The notes: a model not told the origin generated them from the sequence alone. Positions 34,577-47,500 are shown, counted from the first letter of the stretch. The stretch is 64,000 nucleotides of DNA from Tricholoma matsutake (GCA_026075535.2 AP026539.1:10974001-11038000); one strand, 5' to 3'. A program made the numbers and translations.

Positions 34577-35064
34577 CAATGATGACCTATAGATGGAGTT
34601 GCAGCGGAAGGGAGTGAGAACAGTGATGAAGGATTGGATCAGGAGCAGGAAGTCCAACATGAACCTGAACTCAATGAAGCCAATCTCTTAATCCCTGATG
34701 ATGGCCCCACAGCTTGCTTCCCTGTGGGGTTCTTTACCGGAGGAGATATGCATCTATCTGATTTGGGGCTTAAATTTCAGTAAGAATTTTCAACTGCTTT
34801 CAATGACATCTTAGCCTTTCTCTCTTTTACAGATATACTCCAGGTGACATCCTTATCTTTTTATCTGGCTGGCTTTACCATGCAGTACAGCTATGGCAGC
34901 CATCCATTCCACCTCCTGGAGAGCCTTTGACCTCTGGACGCATTGGTAATGTATTTTTTCCCCCCCACAACTCCCATTGTAGGCTGGAAGGAAAAGCTGC
35001 TGGGTGGAATAGAGATACTTTGACTGATAGATTTCCATCTTCTTCGGCTTATGCACACCATTAG
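34577..35064 (+). pseudogene. TET/JBP-like dioxygenase, C-terminal fragment
   Basis: Acidic lead-in (EGLDQEQEVQHEPELNEAN), then FFTGGDMHLSDLGLKFQ; a 53-bp intron (34780-34832, GTAAGA...TTACAG); then YTPGDILIFLSGWLYHAV and SGRIGNVFF; stop TAG at 35062. This is the second half of a double-stranded beta-helix: GG-D turn, LG, PGD, distal iron ligand His (LYH) and 2OG-binding Arg (SGR). The order fits the TET/JBP oxygenase domain. No HxD was found upstream, so the N-terminal half is missing or in unassigned exons. Confidence 0.55.
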
Positions 35065-35645
35065 AGGTTTAATTTGTATTCCTTCAAGTATGTCAAATAT
35101 AAGTTGCTGTTTGTTTGACAATTTAGGGTACTATTGAATGTCCACCAAGGAGTCCAAACTAAGTAACTACATAATACAAAGTGGACAAGTCAATGGTGTG
35201 CATCCCACCATCAACACCTGCTCTCATTTGCCATTGTTTGCACTACAAAAGTAGTGGGCTCTGCTGCCAGCTCCCCAGCGTGCTATGTGGTTATTCCAGA
35301 ATCAGACATGAGTGTTTTGGTTGTTACCCGAGTGTCATAGCTGTAATTGCCAATAAAGTGGTATGGACTGATAAACCAGAGCCAAGTCCAGAGCCTAAAT
35401 ATAACTGTAACTGAACTAAGTAGCTGCATTTCCAAAACCAAAGGTTGCGACAAGGAAACCAAAGTTGTGACCAAGTCATTGGATTAGGTTTCAGGAAATA
35501 GACCATGTGATCCATATAGCAGGACCTGGAAAGTGCTCGATCTAGGACCTAATCGCATGCTAATCCTGGACCTGGAATATTCCTCAAAAAATAAACTCAT
35601 ATCTGTCAGTTTCAACCTTTGATAATCTGACTACAACCTCTGCAG
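35065..35645. other. intergenic or intron sequence, no gene seen
   Basis: Between the dioxygenase fragment and the next exons. No frame supported. Confidence 0.35.
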
Positions 35646-36124
35646 CTCTTGTCAATGCTCCTGCTACTGTGGCTCCTGTCAAAGCTCCCGCTACTGAAGC
35701 TCCTGTTGATGCTCCTGTTACCATCACAGTCCCTAGTGTGGGACTTGGGACAGGGAAGAAAGCTGGGACGATGCGGCCAAACCCTCATCCGACTACTGCC
35801 CGGTAAGTGATCATATTGTAGAAGTTCTAGGTATAGACTAATATTGCCTATTGATAACCAGAAACCTATGTGCTTTGGATTGGAAAGAGCATAACCCTCA
35901 TGGTTCCATGAGTGATTTCAAGTAATATTATGATAACCTCTCTGCAGAGCAGAAGAAGGTCTGCATGCCTTTGTATGTTCTTTAGTATCATGACTCACAT
36001 AAATTACAGCACTGGAAGGATTGTGAATTCTCCATGGTAAGCTGTCCATATCTATGTGATACAGTCCTAACTTCTTTTTTTGACCACAGAAAGCTGCACG
36101 CGCTGCTCCTGGGGTGTCCGACTG
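35646..36124 (+). pseudogene. short multi-exon relic, possible continuation of the dioxygenase gene
   Basis: Exon 35646-35801 carries Ala/Pro repeats (APATVAPVKAPATEAPV) and ends RPNPHPTTAR before GTAAGT. A second exon from about 35861 reads LCALDWKEHNPHGSMSDFK, a TAA, then YYDNLSAEQKK, with a faint HMG-box look. Short pieces end KAARAAPGVSD before TGA at 36122-36124. It may be the C-terminal end of the preceding gene or a separate decayed gene. Confidence 0.35.
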
Positions 36125-36562
36125 ATCAATCAATTACACATTTGGGTAGATTGGAAATGCAGGAGGTCACAGGGCTGCAAACTGGCTCTGCAGGTTAGCA
36201 TCATAATTTCTATGTTTCTATGGGCTCTATATATGTTCTTGCAATATAATATGTCATGCGTTTTGCCTTGAGAGATTGATCGGTATCGATTCGCCTCGAT
36301 TAGTATTGATTGATATTATTTGGAATAGAGCAAAATTGAAGCTTAATACAATGTCATTTTGACCCTATGTATATCTATCTGAAAACATCTGACTAGATCT
36401 GGCTACATGTGCACATGAAGCTTGATCAAAAGTATCTGAGAAGTGTCTCATTCCTCGATATATATGGAGTCATAGCTATTTACATACATTTACATCAGGA
36501 CAGCAGTTTTTTTTTGTTCTAACTCAATCTAACCCTCTCTGGTTTGACCGACTTTTGACTGG
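36125..36562. other. intergenic, AT-rich
   Basis: Contains GATCGGTATCGATTCGCC and related ATTGAT runs near 36277-36320. No gene. Confidence 0.4.
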
Positions 36563-36995
36563 GCCTCAGTTCAGAGCATTCCAGCTGCAAATAAATTAAT
36601 GAAAGAATTGGCTGGCCCTTCCACCATATTCCAAAGCATTGGAACTCTTTCCAAGCATTGGAACTCTTTCCAAGCATTGAGCCTCAGTTCAGAGTAATGT
36701 CATCATTCTAGCTGCAAATAAATTAATGAAAGAATTGGCTGGCCCTTCCACCATATTCCAAAGCATTGCAACTCTTTCAAAGTATTGTGAGCCTCAGTTC
36801 AGAGTAATGTCAGCATTCCAGCTGCAGATAAATTGATCAAAGAATTAGGTAGCCCTTCCACCACATTCCAAAGCATCGCAACTCTTTCCAAGTATTGTGA
36901 GCCTCAGGTTAGAGTAATGTCAGCATTCCAGCTGCAGATAAATTGATCAAAGAATTGGCTGGCCAGTGCACTACATTCCAAGACACTGCAATTCC
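36563..36995 (+). repeat. four-copy minisatellite, 110-118 bp unit
   Basis: Units start at 36563, 36681, 36791 and 36901 with GCCTCAGTTCAGAG or a variant. Each contains AGCTGCAGATAAATTGAT-like and CATTCCAAAGCAT-like parts. The last unit is the most divergent. Confidence 0.85.
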
Positions 36996-37365
36996 TGCAT
37001 CTGTTGTTATGAATAGGTAACCCATTATTTACATCTGTCAAACTTGGAGGGTTCAGCAATTCCCATCTGGTTATATCTGTATCTCCACGTTTTCCTGATG
37101 AAGCCTTGCCATCCATGCTATGAGCAGGTTCTCACAGCAGTGATGGCAGATGCCATGGGTGGTGAGAACCATCATGGTTGGGGGTCATCTGGTGGCCTAC
37201 CTGCAAATATCTGTAGGTTAGAAATTAGAATGTCAGTAAAAGAGAAACAACATAATGTAAGTCAAAAATATACCTCTATGTTGAAATTAATTACTGATAC
37301 ACATCTTACATGCTGCATACACACACTGTACATGAGGTGATACATGCTGCATACATGTGTACAAC
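36996..37365. other. flank of H1, possibly part of a copia LTR
   Basis: The region just left of H1 (TGCTGCATAC, seen twice) resembles the sequence to its right, so H1 may have landed in the copia LTR. The LTR start could not be placed. Confidence 0.35.
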
Positions 37366-38803
37366 TAGTGCTTCAAGGTCCAGTCCTTCAAACCAGGAAA
37401 GGACTGAGGACTGAACTGAACCGTAACCAGTCCTGTAGGACCATCAGTCAGGGTCCTACTGGTCCTGACACTGGTCCGGTGTACGGTTCACTCAGCTCAC
37501 ACAAATGAAAAGAACTGACCAGGACTGGCTATAACCAGTCCTGGACCTAACCGAGAGCTTCAAAAAGTACATACACCAAATATAAATTATGTAATCCAAA
37601 CTAATATAAAATGAGGATGATCCTCGAAATTTGTGTGAGGTTTGTGAGGGTTTATACACCCTGCAGCCATGCATGGACCATTTGGCCATGTGTGTGCACA
37701 CAAAATGAAAAAGTGACACCACTTTTTTAAATAAATATTATGACACCACTTTTGTGGTCACACTCTCCCACAACAACCCACTGCCAACCTTGCTGCCAAC
37801 AGTAGTCTTCAATGCACAAAATGGGGCCCAAACAATGTCCAGTGTTGTTTGGCCCCAGGTATGTTTCTTGTCTTTGTTTTTTCAAAACTAACTAACATTT
37901 TTTGTTGTTTTCTAGGTTCTAGCTTTAGTATAATGACATTATGACCCCCAACCCCCCTCCACCGCTGTGAGCATCTGCTCGCAGGGTGGATAACAACAAC
38001 AGGACAACAAATGACGCTACAGGAGTGACAAAGATGGCTCACCACACCTCCACCCCACCTGCTAGCAACTGCTCATCGGGGGAGATGGAGGTGTGGATGA
38101 CAACAAAGAACAAACACCAATGTCACTGCCAACGACACCAATGACCCCTCACACCAACAACACCAACGAGCCCCTCACGCCAATGCCAATGTCACTGCCA
38201 ACGATGCCAACAACCCCTCACACCAATGATGCCAACAACCCCTCATGCCAACAACACTAACAATGACCCCAACAAACCCCTCACACTGATGCCAATGTCA
38301 CCGCCAACAATGCCAACAACCCCTCATGCCAACAACCCCTCATGCCAACAACCCCTCACGCCAATGACACCAATGATGCCACCAATGACTCCTTATGCCA
38401 ACAAATCCCTCATGTCAACAAAACTGGCAGTGCCGGTACTGCCATCACTGAACAGTGATCCTGCCATGACCACCCCACATCCAGCTTTGCAAGCCACTGC
38501 TTGCAAGGTGGATTGTGGGTGCTTTTTTTTCTTTCTCTTTTTCTTTCTTTCATTTATTTGTTGTCTTTTAATACAGTAGTAGTAGCATTATTGTAAATAA
38601 ATGTGGTCCTGACCATCAAATGACTGGTCAGGACCAAAATGTAGTTAAAATTGGTCCATCAACCGCATGTAACCATAGAGGACTGGTCTACCCCAGTCCC
38701 AGTCATGGTTTTCTTGTAATGTAGATATGAATAGAACTGGTTTGGTTCCAGTTACAGCCCAGAATGGGCAAAAAACCAGACTGGACTGGATCTTGAAGTG
38801 CTA
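37366..38803. mobile_element. hAT-like non-autonomous element H1, 1438 bp
   Basis: Starts TAGTGCTTCAAGG and ends CTTGAAGTGCTA, imperfect inverted ends close to the hAT consensus. Flanking 8-mers TGTACAAC and CATACAAC agree at 6 of 8. No transposase. The interior is rich in paired GGACTGG/CCAGTCC-type sequence, hairpins, and a CCCCTCACACCAA-type minisatellite at about 38104-38435. Same family as H2 and H3. Confidence 0.7.
38104..38435 (+). repeat. CA/CC-rich minisatellite inside H1
   Basis: Irregular repeats of AACACCAA, CCCCTCACGCCAATG and CCCTCATGCCAACA, units of roughly 15-30 bp. No phase is kept. Confidence 0.75.
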
Positions 38804-39029
38804 CATACAACACATGTCTTCCCACACTGTGCATTACTGCGCATACATGTGGTGAACACATTCTTGAGTCATGTGACACCCTATATCTATGTATATAAGG
38901 AGAACCTGTACCATAGTAGGAATACAGTGTTCTAACCTCTCTAACCCTAGCAGTAAGTCTGAGTAACCCTATAGGTAGGTTATAAAGAACATGTGTACTC
39001 TTCCCACATAGTGTAGAGTCTGCTTAACA

Positions 39030-39043
39030 GGTTATGGGCCCTG
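39030..39043 (+). promoter_or_regulatory. copia primer-binding site for initiator tRNA fragment
   Basis: GGTTATGGGCCCTG directly follows the LTR end. Its first 12 bases are the exact complement of GGGCCCATAACC in the anticodon arm of eukaryotic initiator tRNA-Met. Drosophila copia is primed by a half tRNA of this kind. The match was recalled, not searched. Confidence 0.65.
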
Positions 39044-39252
39044 TGGGCACATCACATATCTGCGCCTTAAATGGCTGTGAGTGATGTTGTGCACATCATC
39101 TCTAAAAATAACCTATGTGCTCTTTGTGAGCTGCAACCTAGCATGACTAGGGTGTCATAGTACTCTGAAGGAGTGCCTTCTTCTGTCACTGTCAAACATG
39201 TTTCATTGAGCATAAAGCTGATTAAGCACTTTTATAGCTGCTCTAAACAATC

Positions 39253-39993
39253 ATGTCTTCAACCCTCAAGAAACTCATCCAGACCTTTGATGGATCAAAC
39301 TACATTACATGGGCTGACTCCATGAAGGCATGGCTTCAATCGCAGGGCCTCTGGCAGATAACAAGTGGGGTGGTAACCCATCCACCTCTGGTGCCACCTC
39401 TCACAGTGATGAACACTACTGTCAAGCTCCATACCTGGAGCAACAAAAATGACCAGGTGATTGGTAGCCTTGTGCTCCACCTGGCTCCCTCCATCTGCCA
39501 GTGTGCCAACACCAAGAACACTGCTAAAGAGGTTTGGGACCTTATCAAGACCAATTATGGTGTTGATGGCCCCTCCCAAGTCTTTTCAGACTTTAGGTCC
39601 ATGATTGCAATCAAAATACTGGGTGTGCACCCTGCACCAGAGATTGCTAAGATGGCTGACAAATTCCAGCACCTAATGGCTGCTCATGTTTCCATCCCCA
39701 AATTAGTCCAAGCAATGATTCTACTTGCTGTGATGCCATGCGAGTATGACTCACTATCTGCCATGGTCCTTAACAGGACTGTGACTAGCACCTTGATGCT
39801 TAAACATGTCAAGGACTCCATTGTTGGTGAAGCCTCGTGGTGAACAGCAGCTGGAAAGCCTGCTGGCCCTCCTCAGGTCAACAAACTTTCTGCAGTCAAA
39901 CACAAGGGTGCCAACCCAAAATGGCAGCCCAAACAAAGTGAGACCAACAATTGGGAGTCATCCCATAGCCATGGATGATGAGGGGGGAAAAAG
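39253..39993 (+). pseudogene. copia gag, UBN2-type
   Basis: From ATG 39253: IQTFDGSNYITWADSMKAWL, later KEVWDLIKTNYG, IPKLVQAMILLAVMP. This is the standard gag start of Ty1/copia elements. TGA at 39841 interrupts after 196 codons; the frame continues for about 45 codons in Lys/Asn-rich sequence and then meets TGA TGA near 39976. The nucleocapsid knuckle is not seen. Confidence 0.85.
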
Positions 39994-40599
39994 ATGAAGG
40001 AGGATAAGTCCAAAAGGGACAAAAGCTCCTACCTCACCTCTCTACCACCATAAATGGGAATGGCACCATCATTCCACCAGTGCTGCTCATTCAGCACATC
40101 AAATGACCTGTGCTCCCACAGCACAATTTTACTCTGACAGTGTATCCCTGCTGCTGCCCACCTGTACAGGCATATACAGGTGTGGCCTCTACTTCTTGCT
40201 TGATTTATGCTGAGTACCAGCATGCTTGAGTTCTTCTAGGTAAAAAGTGCAGAGTGCAAAAAACCTGTGATCATTGGAAGACCACCTGACAGTGTGAGAA
40301 GGAAAGAGAAGACAGATTGAACTGGAAATCCTGGAAGAGCCAAGGATTGTCAAGGTCGATGATGATGAAGTCTCCCTCAGATCTGAGCTGCCAATCTCCA
40401 AAGAGGAGATCTGGAATACTGTCAATGACATGCTTGTCGATGGACTGCTAGGAGTGGAAATGGGTGGATTTGATGATAGGTCAGTCCTTTTCCCTTTCAC
40501 ACATACAAACATTAAGATCCCAATACAACCAAACTTTTCTTATGAAATATTACCACTATTAAATGTATCTTGGAATTATTTAAATCTTAATCAATGTAT

Positions 40600-41270
40600 T
40601 TTGTGTGCAAACAGAAATTGTAAGAAAGGTGCCAACTGGATCATGGATTCAGGTGCATCAAAGCACTTCACTGGCAAAATCAAAGATTTCACTTCTTATG
40701 AGCCTTTACCAACAAAGGACTCTACCATGGTCATGATGGCCACTGGTACTACTCACATAGTAGGTTTAGGAGCAGTCTTGATGAGGCACCAGGTAGTAGT
40801 TCACAGGAAGCCAGAGATGCACAAAATGGACTTATACCCCATCTACTACATACCCAAATGTAGCAGTTGACTACTTTCAATGGGCATCTTTTTACAAGAC
40901 AGAAGTGATGTGTGTGGTTCCTCTGCACACATTTCATTTTTCAACAAAGGGAACCCAATATTGACCACTGTCCCTCTCTTTCCAGGTGACATGATCTATT
41001 GGGCTTGGACTCATATATTGAGCACCAAGAAGATTAATTTTGCAACAATTTATGTTGCTGACTATTTGACTTGGCATAGGTGACTTGGACACCCATCCAA
41101 AGAGGCGCTAGGGAAAATGCTGAATTGCACCATAAATTTCCCAAGGAATTTAATTATTCCTAAGGACAAGCTTATATGTCCAGGGTGCACTGAAGGGAAA
41201 ATGATGTTGAAATATTTTCCTGAATCACATTCATGTGTGGTGAATTTCTGAGTTAACTTGGTTGGAATTA
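40600..41270 (+). pseudogene. copia protease and pre-integrase zinc region
   Basis: WIMDSGASKHFTG is the copia protease signature. Further on, YLTWHR, an in-frame TGA, LGHPS and CPGCTEGKM form the gag-pre-integrase zinc region (H...H...C-x2-C); relatives have Arg (HRRLGHPS) at the TGA. Frame changes occur near 40870. Everything after this is missing. Confidence 0.8.
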
Positions 41271-41429
41271 AGTTGGGTGACTTTGTTGATTTACAAACAC
41301 CTAATACAAGATGAAAGTAGCTAGCTTAAATACTAAGGATTGGAGGCAATCAGAGTTTCCAAGGCTGTGATAATTTGCAAACTGGCCTCCCAAGACAAAT
41401 ATTCTGAAACTGTTTTATTGAATTGGAAA
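41271..41429. other. spacer before H2
   Basis: Ends in the H2 target duplication ATTGGAAA (41422-41429). No gene. Confidence 0.5.
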
Positions 41430-41884
41430 TAGTGTTTGAAGGTCTGGTTCGGTCTATTCTGAAAGCCCCTCACAGGCAGGGGCCTGTGAGCAAGCATGTA
41501 GGTAGTACAATAAATAAAAAAAGAGAAAACATACCCCCTACCTTGCAGGATGTGCAAGGAGGGGGCTGTGAGTGGCAAGCAGGCTGCTGGGTCATTCATT
41601 GGTAGGTGGTTGTGATGTGGCACCACTGCCACATTGATGAGACCTGTTAACCACCCTGCAAGCAGGGGCTTGCAGTGATGGGTGCAAAGTGGGTGGGCGG
41701 GGTGTCTTGGTGTGGTCTCATTAAGATTGTTATAACATAATTAGAACCTAGAAAAGAAAAGAAAAGATCAGTTAATTTAAAAAGAACATTAAAGGAACAT
41801 ACTTGGGGCACAAGTGACATCTGTCATCGTTTGTGTTTTGGTGGCGGCATTTGGCGGCACTATCCGATGCAGGGGACGTTGATG

Positions 41885-42549
41885 ATGCTCAACCGAGAAA
41901 CCCAAACAAAACCCACAATAAGGCTTCGGATGGTATAACACAAGTCAGAGGAAGGATGTGAGGCCCTCTAGATGTCACCTGTCAGACCAACCATCAAATA
42001 GTCATAAAACAACTGCTTGTCGAAGCAGTTCAAAGCTAAAAGGATGTGTTTTGAGGACTTTCAAGGATTTTTGAGAAGTTGGGATATTTTTCGAGACGTT
42101 GCGATGATTTTCGAGATGTCACAATATTTTTTGAGGTGTTGCAATATTTTTCGAGGTTTTTTCGAAGAAGTCTTGAGGAATTTTGAGTGCGCAAATATGT
42201 TCGGACGCAAGATTGGGGACTAGATGAGTAGTAGAAGCAAAGCAAAAGCAAATTGAGGGAAACAAGAGCAAAAATAGTGTGATGCAAGGAATCTCAAGGA
42301 ATTTCAAGGAATTTCGAGGAAGTTTAGTGTAAAACACCAAACTTCGGACTGAATAAGACTAAACTGAACTCTCAAATCACTGTGATCTGGGAGGAAGACA
42401 ATGACTTTCTTGTTTTTCTTTGTATCTAGTACATCTTTTTATATAAAATAAAGAAACTACCTAAAGAGGCTAGAGAACATGAGGCAAACATGTGGAAAAC
42501 TCGAGGCAAAAGACAATAGAAGTATATCAGAACAATAAAGTGAGACTAG
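41885..42549. other. unassigned insert left of G2
   Basis: Not shared with the other hAT-like elements. Contains a four-copy 20-bp tandem repeat at 42078-42157 (type GCAATATTTTTCGAGGTGTT). Similar TTTTCGAGG/TTTTCGAAG phrases recur at 48990-49030 and 49155-49180 on the other side of G2, so both flanks may be parts of one further element. Confidence 0.5.
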
Positions 42550-42950
42550 TGTTAGGAAACCACCCCATTACCTAATAAAATTTCATTTTATTTTATTATG
42601 TTGAATTATGCTACATGACGCCAAATGATGCTACACTTTGATAGCATGAGAATTTTATTTCGCACACATCAAAATGTATGCGCATGTATGAGTGCGTCGG
42701 TAAAAACAATGTACAATATGTGTAACATAGTATATAAACCCTAAATATATGCCTAGGGGACCCCAGTTGTGTTCTCTTAGGTATTCCACCTATGCTTTTG
42801 GTGTGAAAGGCCTTTGTCAACAAACTTACCTATTAATAACCCCTCACATCAAAACCATCAATTCCCCCATCACAAGTGCAGATCCTGCCCCCTTCTTGTA
42901 GAGAGAACCCACATGGTCTTAGCTAGCAGATAGTGGGTGTCACCCTAACA
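42550..42950 (+). repeat. G2 5' LTR
   Basis: TGTTAGGAAACC...CCCTAACA. TATATAAACC near 42731 is a plausible TATA box. Confidence 0.95.
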
Positions 42951-43437
42951 GAAGAACACAACTTCCCATATCAGTGTGCCTTCTCTTACTTGCACATATG
43001 TCATTGTTTCACTGCACCACATCCGATTACTCACCCTTTCGGCACGAGCCAGAAGTACTTGTATATACATAATCTACCTTTTCTTTCGTAAGCTGATGCC
43101 AGGCCTCACCTTACATTGCGACTGCCAGTGATCGAGAGGCAGCACTCGTCATTAGGACAGCTGCAACCAGACAACCGATCAGATCTGGTTTAGTTACAAT
43201 TTACATTACTCTATTCGGACGACTATTTTAGTTACAAGCCGAATTCAGTGTTATCTCCGAGATCAGGCACTGTTGGAAGGGTTATTGATCTGAAGTGTCA
43301 AAATAGGCGCCTGACAAACGACAAACAATTGACAAACCTCGATGAACCTTATCACGTGACCCATAAACATTTGGAGAGGTCTCGAAGAAAAAATTTTGAA
43401 TTTGTCAAAGAAGTGATTCATCACAGATTCTACAATT
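42951..43437 (+). other. G2 leader
   Basis: Between the LTR and gag. No match to the usual Met initiator 3'-end primer site was seen directly after the LTR (sequence begins GAAGAACAC), so the priming mechanism is unclear. Confidence 0.5.
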
Positions 43438-44536
43438 ATGTCTGAACCTTCAACTTCTAATCCCGGTCCTAATCCTGTTCCCATACCAGCACTAGAGGCA
43501 AAAATTGATGTGCTCACAGCACAAATGTCGCAATTAGTGTCAGTATTGGCAGCATCACAGCCCAGACAAGTGGAAGTACAGCCAGAGACGATAGGAGAAA
43601 GAAATGATGAGATGGAGGAGATGGTGGAGTGGATATCGCAGGAGGATGAGACAGTAGAGAAATCCAGAAATGGAAAAGCCTGCTTACCTAAGTACACGCC
43701 CCCGCAAATCTTTGACGGTACCATGGAGAATACAAAATCCTTCATCAGCTCTATAGTATTGTACATCCATGGGAGGAAGCCCGAGTTTCATACAGCTGAG
43801 TCTAGGATTATGTTTGCTCTCTCATACATTCAGGGGGGGAAAGCACAGTTCTGGAGAAATGAGGCTATTAATCAAATTGCCACAGGAAATAAACCATTTG
43901 CAACCTTCAAAGAATTTCTGGAGAGATTGGAGGCACAGTTTGGAGACCCTAATCCAAAGGCGACAGCCAATGCTAAATTAAAGACCATGTGCCAAGGTTC
44001 CCTAACGGCGGATGAATTTATTTTGCAGTTCAAAGCAGAAGCTTTGCAAATGGACATGGGAGAAGCCGCATTGGTAGAGTTTTTGAAAGCAGGATTAAAT
44101 CCCTCCTTATTCAAGTCTATCTACCGACTACCTTCTATGCCAGAGAAGTTGGACGAGTGGTATAATTGGGCAATGCACCTTGACCGGCAATATTGACAGG
44201 AACAGGCGGAGTCAAAGTTGATGTACAGAAGTAGTAAATTTGGAAAGTCATCAGGAGGAAAGTCCAAGAAAGGAAAGGTGCCTCAGGCGCAAGCTCCAAG
44301 GGCACAGCCACTGGCCATGGCAGTGACACCTATAGTTATGGAGTCAGCAGCACCAGCAGAGGCAATGGAGATTGATCAAGCAGGGAGATGAGCCCCACTT
44401 AAATGTTTTTCACTGTGGGCAGTTAGGACACATTTCTAGGAATTGTAGGCAGAAAAGAAAGATTAGGGAAGCTACAATCGAGGAAGTGAAGCGGGAGGAA
44501 GGCAAGCAGAAGAATTTTGTGGAAGAGTCCCAGTGA
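43438..44536 (+). pseudogene. G2 gag
   Basis: Start MSEPSTSNPGPNP with a coiled segment (LEAKIDVLTAQMSQLVSVL), then the gag core (PPQIFDGTMENTKSFISS, IMFALSYIQGGKAQFW, KEFLERLEAQFG). TGA at 44194 and near 44388, both with CGA-compatible context. One extra T near 44405 shifts the frame; without it a CCHC knuckle CFHCGQLGHISRNC follows. The ancestral gag ends about 44536 and pol is in its -1 frame. Confidence 0.88.
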
Positions 44537-47500
44537 AGGTTTCCCCATTGGTGACCCAGAATCATTACAATGTATTAGTATCCAAGGAAACCCAGAGTAA
44601 ATCAGAAAAGGAAATCGAGGAGGAGTACAACTGTTATGAATCACGTGACCAAGAAAATTGCTGAGCACTATTTCCAAAAACCCCTAAATTCTTTATTCAC
44701 TCTGCACAAATAGAACCAGAAATCACCTTGACTGTGGGACTAAAGACAGTGGACATGCATGCAGCAATTGATGTGGAAGTGTTGCTTGATAGTGGTCCTA
44801 CAGGATTATTTATTAATCAATCCTTAATTACCGGAAATGGTATTAACACATGCAAGCTGGCGCAACCTATAATGGTGTACAATATTGACAGAACAGTCAA
44901 TTGTGGAGGAACTATCAAGGAGGAGGTGACTATGGTACTAAAGTATCAGGAGCATCAGGAGCGAGCCATATTCGAAGTGTGCAATCTTGGGAAAACCAAT
45001 CTAATAATAGGATGTCCATGGTTATGGAAGCATAATCCCGAAATTGATTGGAAAACTGGGAAAGTACAAATGACTCATTGTCCTAAGGAATGTAATGTGT
45101 ATGGGAGGAAGATGAAGAAGGAAAAAAGGAAAAAGAAAGAGAAAGAACATCCGAGAAAGTATTCTGTTACGATGGAGGAAGTGGAGGATGAGGAAATGTC
45201 AAATGGGGAAGTTCCGATCATGATCAAGAAAGAAGAGCAGAAGCAAACCTTTAGAATAATTTGTGGAGGACAGTCATGGGACAAGAATATCGTGAAGGTG
45301 GAGAAGCCAGTGGAGGAATGGGTGCCAAAAGGGTATCATGAACATCTGTCAGTGTTCCAGAAGAAGGAGTCTGAGTGAATGCCAGTGTGGAAGCCATGGG
45401 ATCATGCGATTGAGATGAAGCCAGGGTTTGTGCCGAAGAAGTCGAAGGTATATCCATTATCTCTGATAGAACAAGAAGAAGTGGATGCATTCCTGAAGGA
45501 GCAATTGTGCAAAGGATACATACGACCTTTGAAATCACCACAGACGTCACCAATATTCTTCATGCCAAAGAAAGACCAAAGGAAGAGGATGTGTACAGAT
45601 TATAGGTATTTGAATGAGTGGACAGTGAAGAATGCATACCCCCTGCCGTTGATCTCAGAAATAATTGACAAGGTGGGAAAAGCCAAGGTCTTTACAAAAT
45701 TGGATTTACGATGGGGATACAACAATGTACGAATAAAGAAAGGAGATGAGTGGAAGGCTGCATTTGCCACGCATCGAGGATCCTTTGAGCCGCTTGTCAT
45801 GTTTTTTGGGATGACTAATAGTCCCCGACCTTTCAAAATATGATGAATGACATTTTCAAGGATGTAATAGACAAAGGCGTGGTAATAATATTTATTGATG
45901 ACATTCTGATATTCACGGAGGATGAAGAAAATCATGAGGCGATAGTACAGGAGGTGTTATGGAGGTTGGCGGAGAATGATCTATTTTTGAAACCAGAGAA
46001 GTGTGTATTTGGGGCAAGCAAGATTGAGTTCCTAGGATTATTGATCGGCCCTGACGGGATCAAAATGGATCTGATCAAGGTACAGGCAATCACAGATTGG
46101 CCTGCGCCCACCTGTGTCAAGGAGGTTCAAGCCTTCTTGGGACTCACAAATTATTATCGTCGCTTTGTGCACAATTTTTCTGAAATTGCTGCACCCTTAC
46201 ATAACCTTACGTGAAAGGGAGTAGTATGGAGGTGGGGAGAGCAGCAGCAGACAGTGTTTGAGGAGTTGAAGAGGAAGTTTGTGGAGGGACCAATATTAGC
46301 CCCAGTAGATTTCACACACCCTTTGCGAGTGGAATCTGATGCATCCAATTTTGCTACTGGAGCGGTATTATCAATGCTGTGTGAAGATGACAAATGGCAT
46401 CCTTGTGCATACTTGTCAAAAGGGTTGAATGATGTGGAGAGGAATTATGATGTGCATGACAAAGAGATGTTGGGGATAATATGAGCATTGGAGGCGTGGA
46501 GGCATTATTTGGAGGGATGTACACATCAGATTGAGATCTGGATGGATCATCAAAATCTGCAATACTTTATGTCTGCTAAAAAGCTTAATTGCAGGCAAGC
46601 ACATTGGGCACTATTCCTATCACATTTCAATTTTCACTTGGTCCACAAAGCGGGAAGCTTAATGAGGAAGGCAGATGCATTATCCAGACGTATTGATCAT
46701 AAAAGGGGGGTGGAGGAGGACAATAAAAATGTTACCTTACTCAAACCCAAATACTTTTGCATTTGCACTATGCGTCAAGGGCATCTATTAATAGATAGCT
46801 TGGAAACGGAAATGTTGTCTAAAATTAGACAATGTTCGGAAATGGACGATGAAGTAGTGGAAGCTGTGAAAGCTCTGAAGGGAGAGAAGAAAGGTAATAT
46901 CAAAGGAGATGAATGGGCTGAGGAACAAGGGTTGGTGTTGTTTCGAGGAAAAGTGTATGTACCGAAGGATCAGGATTTGTGAAGGGAGATCATCCAGTTA
47001 CATCACAATACGCTGATTGCCAGACACCCAGGAAGATGGAAGACATTGGAATTAGTAATGAGAAATTATTGGTGGCCCGGAATTTCGAAGTATGTGTTGG
47101 GGTATGTGGATGGATGTGATATGTGCATGAGGGGGAAGAAATTTCCAGAGAAACCTGCAGGAAAATTAATGCTGAACCCTATACCTGAAGCGCTGTGGCG
47201 AGATATATCTGTGGATTTTATTACCGGATTACCCGAGGCCCAAGGGTACGATGCAATATTCGTAGTATGTGACTGCTTTACAAAGGAGGTCCATATTATT
47301 CCTACTACTACAGAAACCTCATCATTGGGCTTGGCGTGCCTCTATCTAAATCAGGTATGGCGGTTACATAGGTTACCTGATACTGTTATCTCCGATCGCG
47401 GACCACAATTTGCTTCCATGTTTATGCGAGAACTAAACAACATATTGGGAATTCAAACTAAATTATCTATGGCATATCACCCACAGACTGATGGGCAGAC

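Larger units (their letters stand above)
38812..41270 (+). mobile_element. Ty1/copia element, truncated
   Basis: Right part of a 5' LTR (ends about 39029 in AACA), a tRNA-fragment primer site, gag, protease and the start of the integrase zinc region. RT, RNase H and the 3' LTR are absent; homology stops after FPESHS near 41250. TATATAAGG at 38892 is a good TATA box inside the LTR. Confidence 0.8.
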
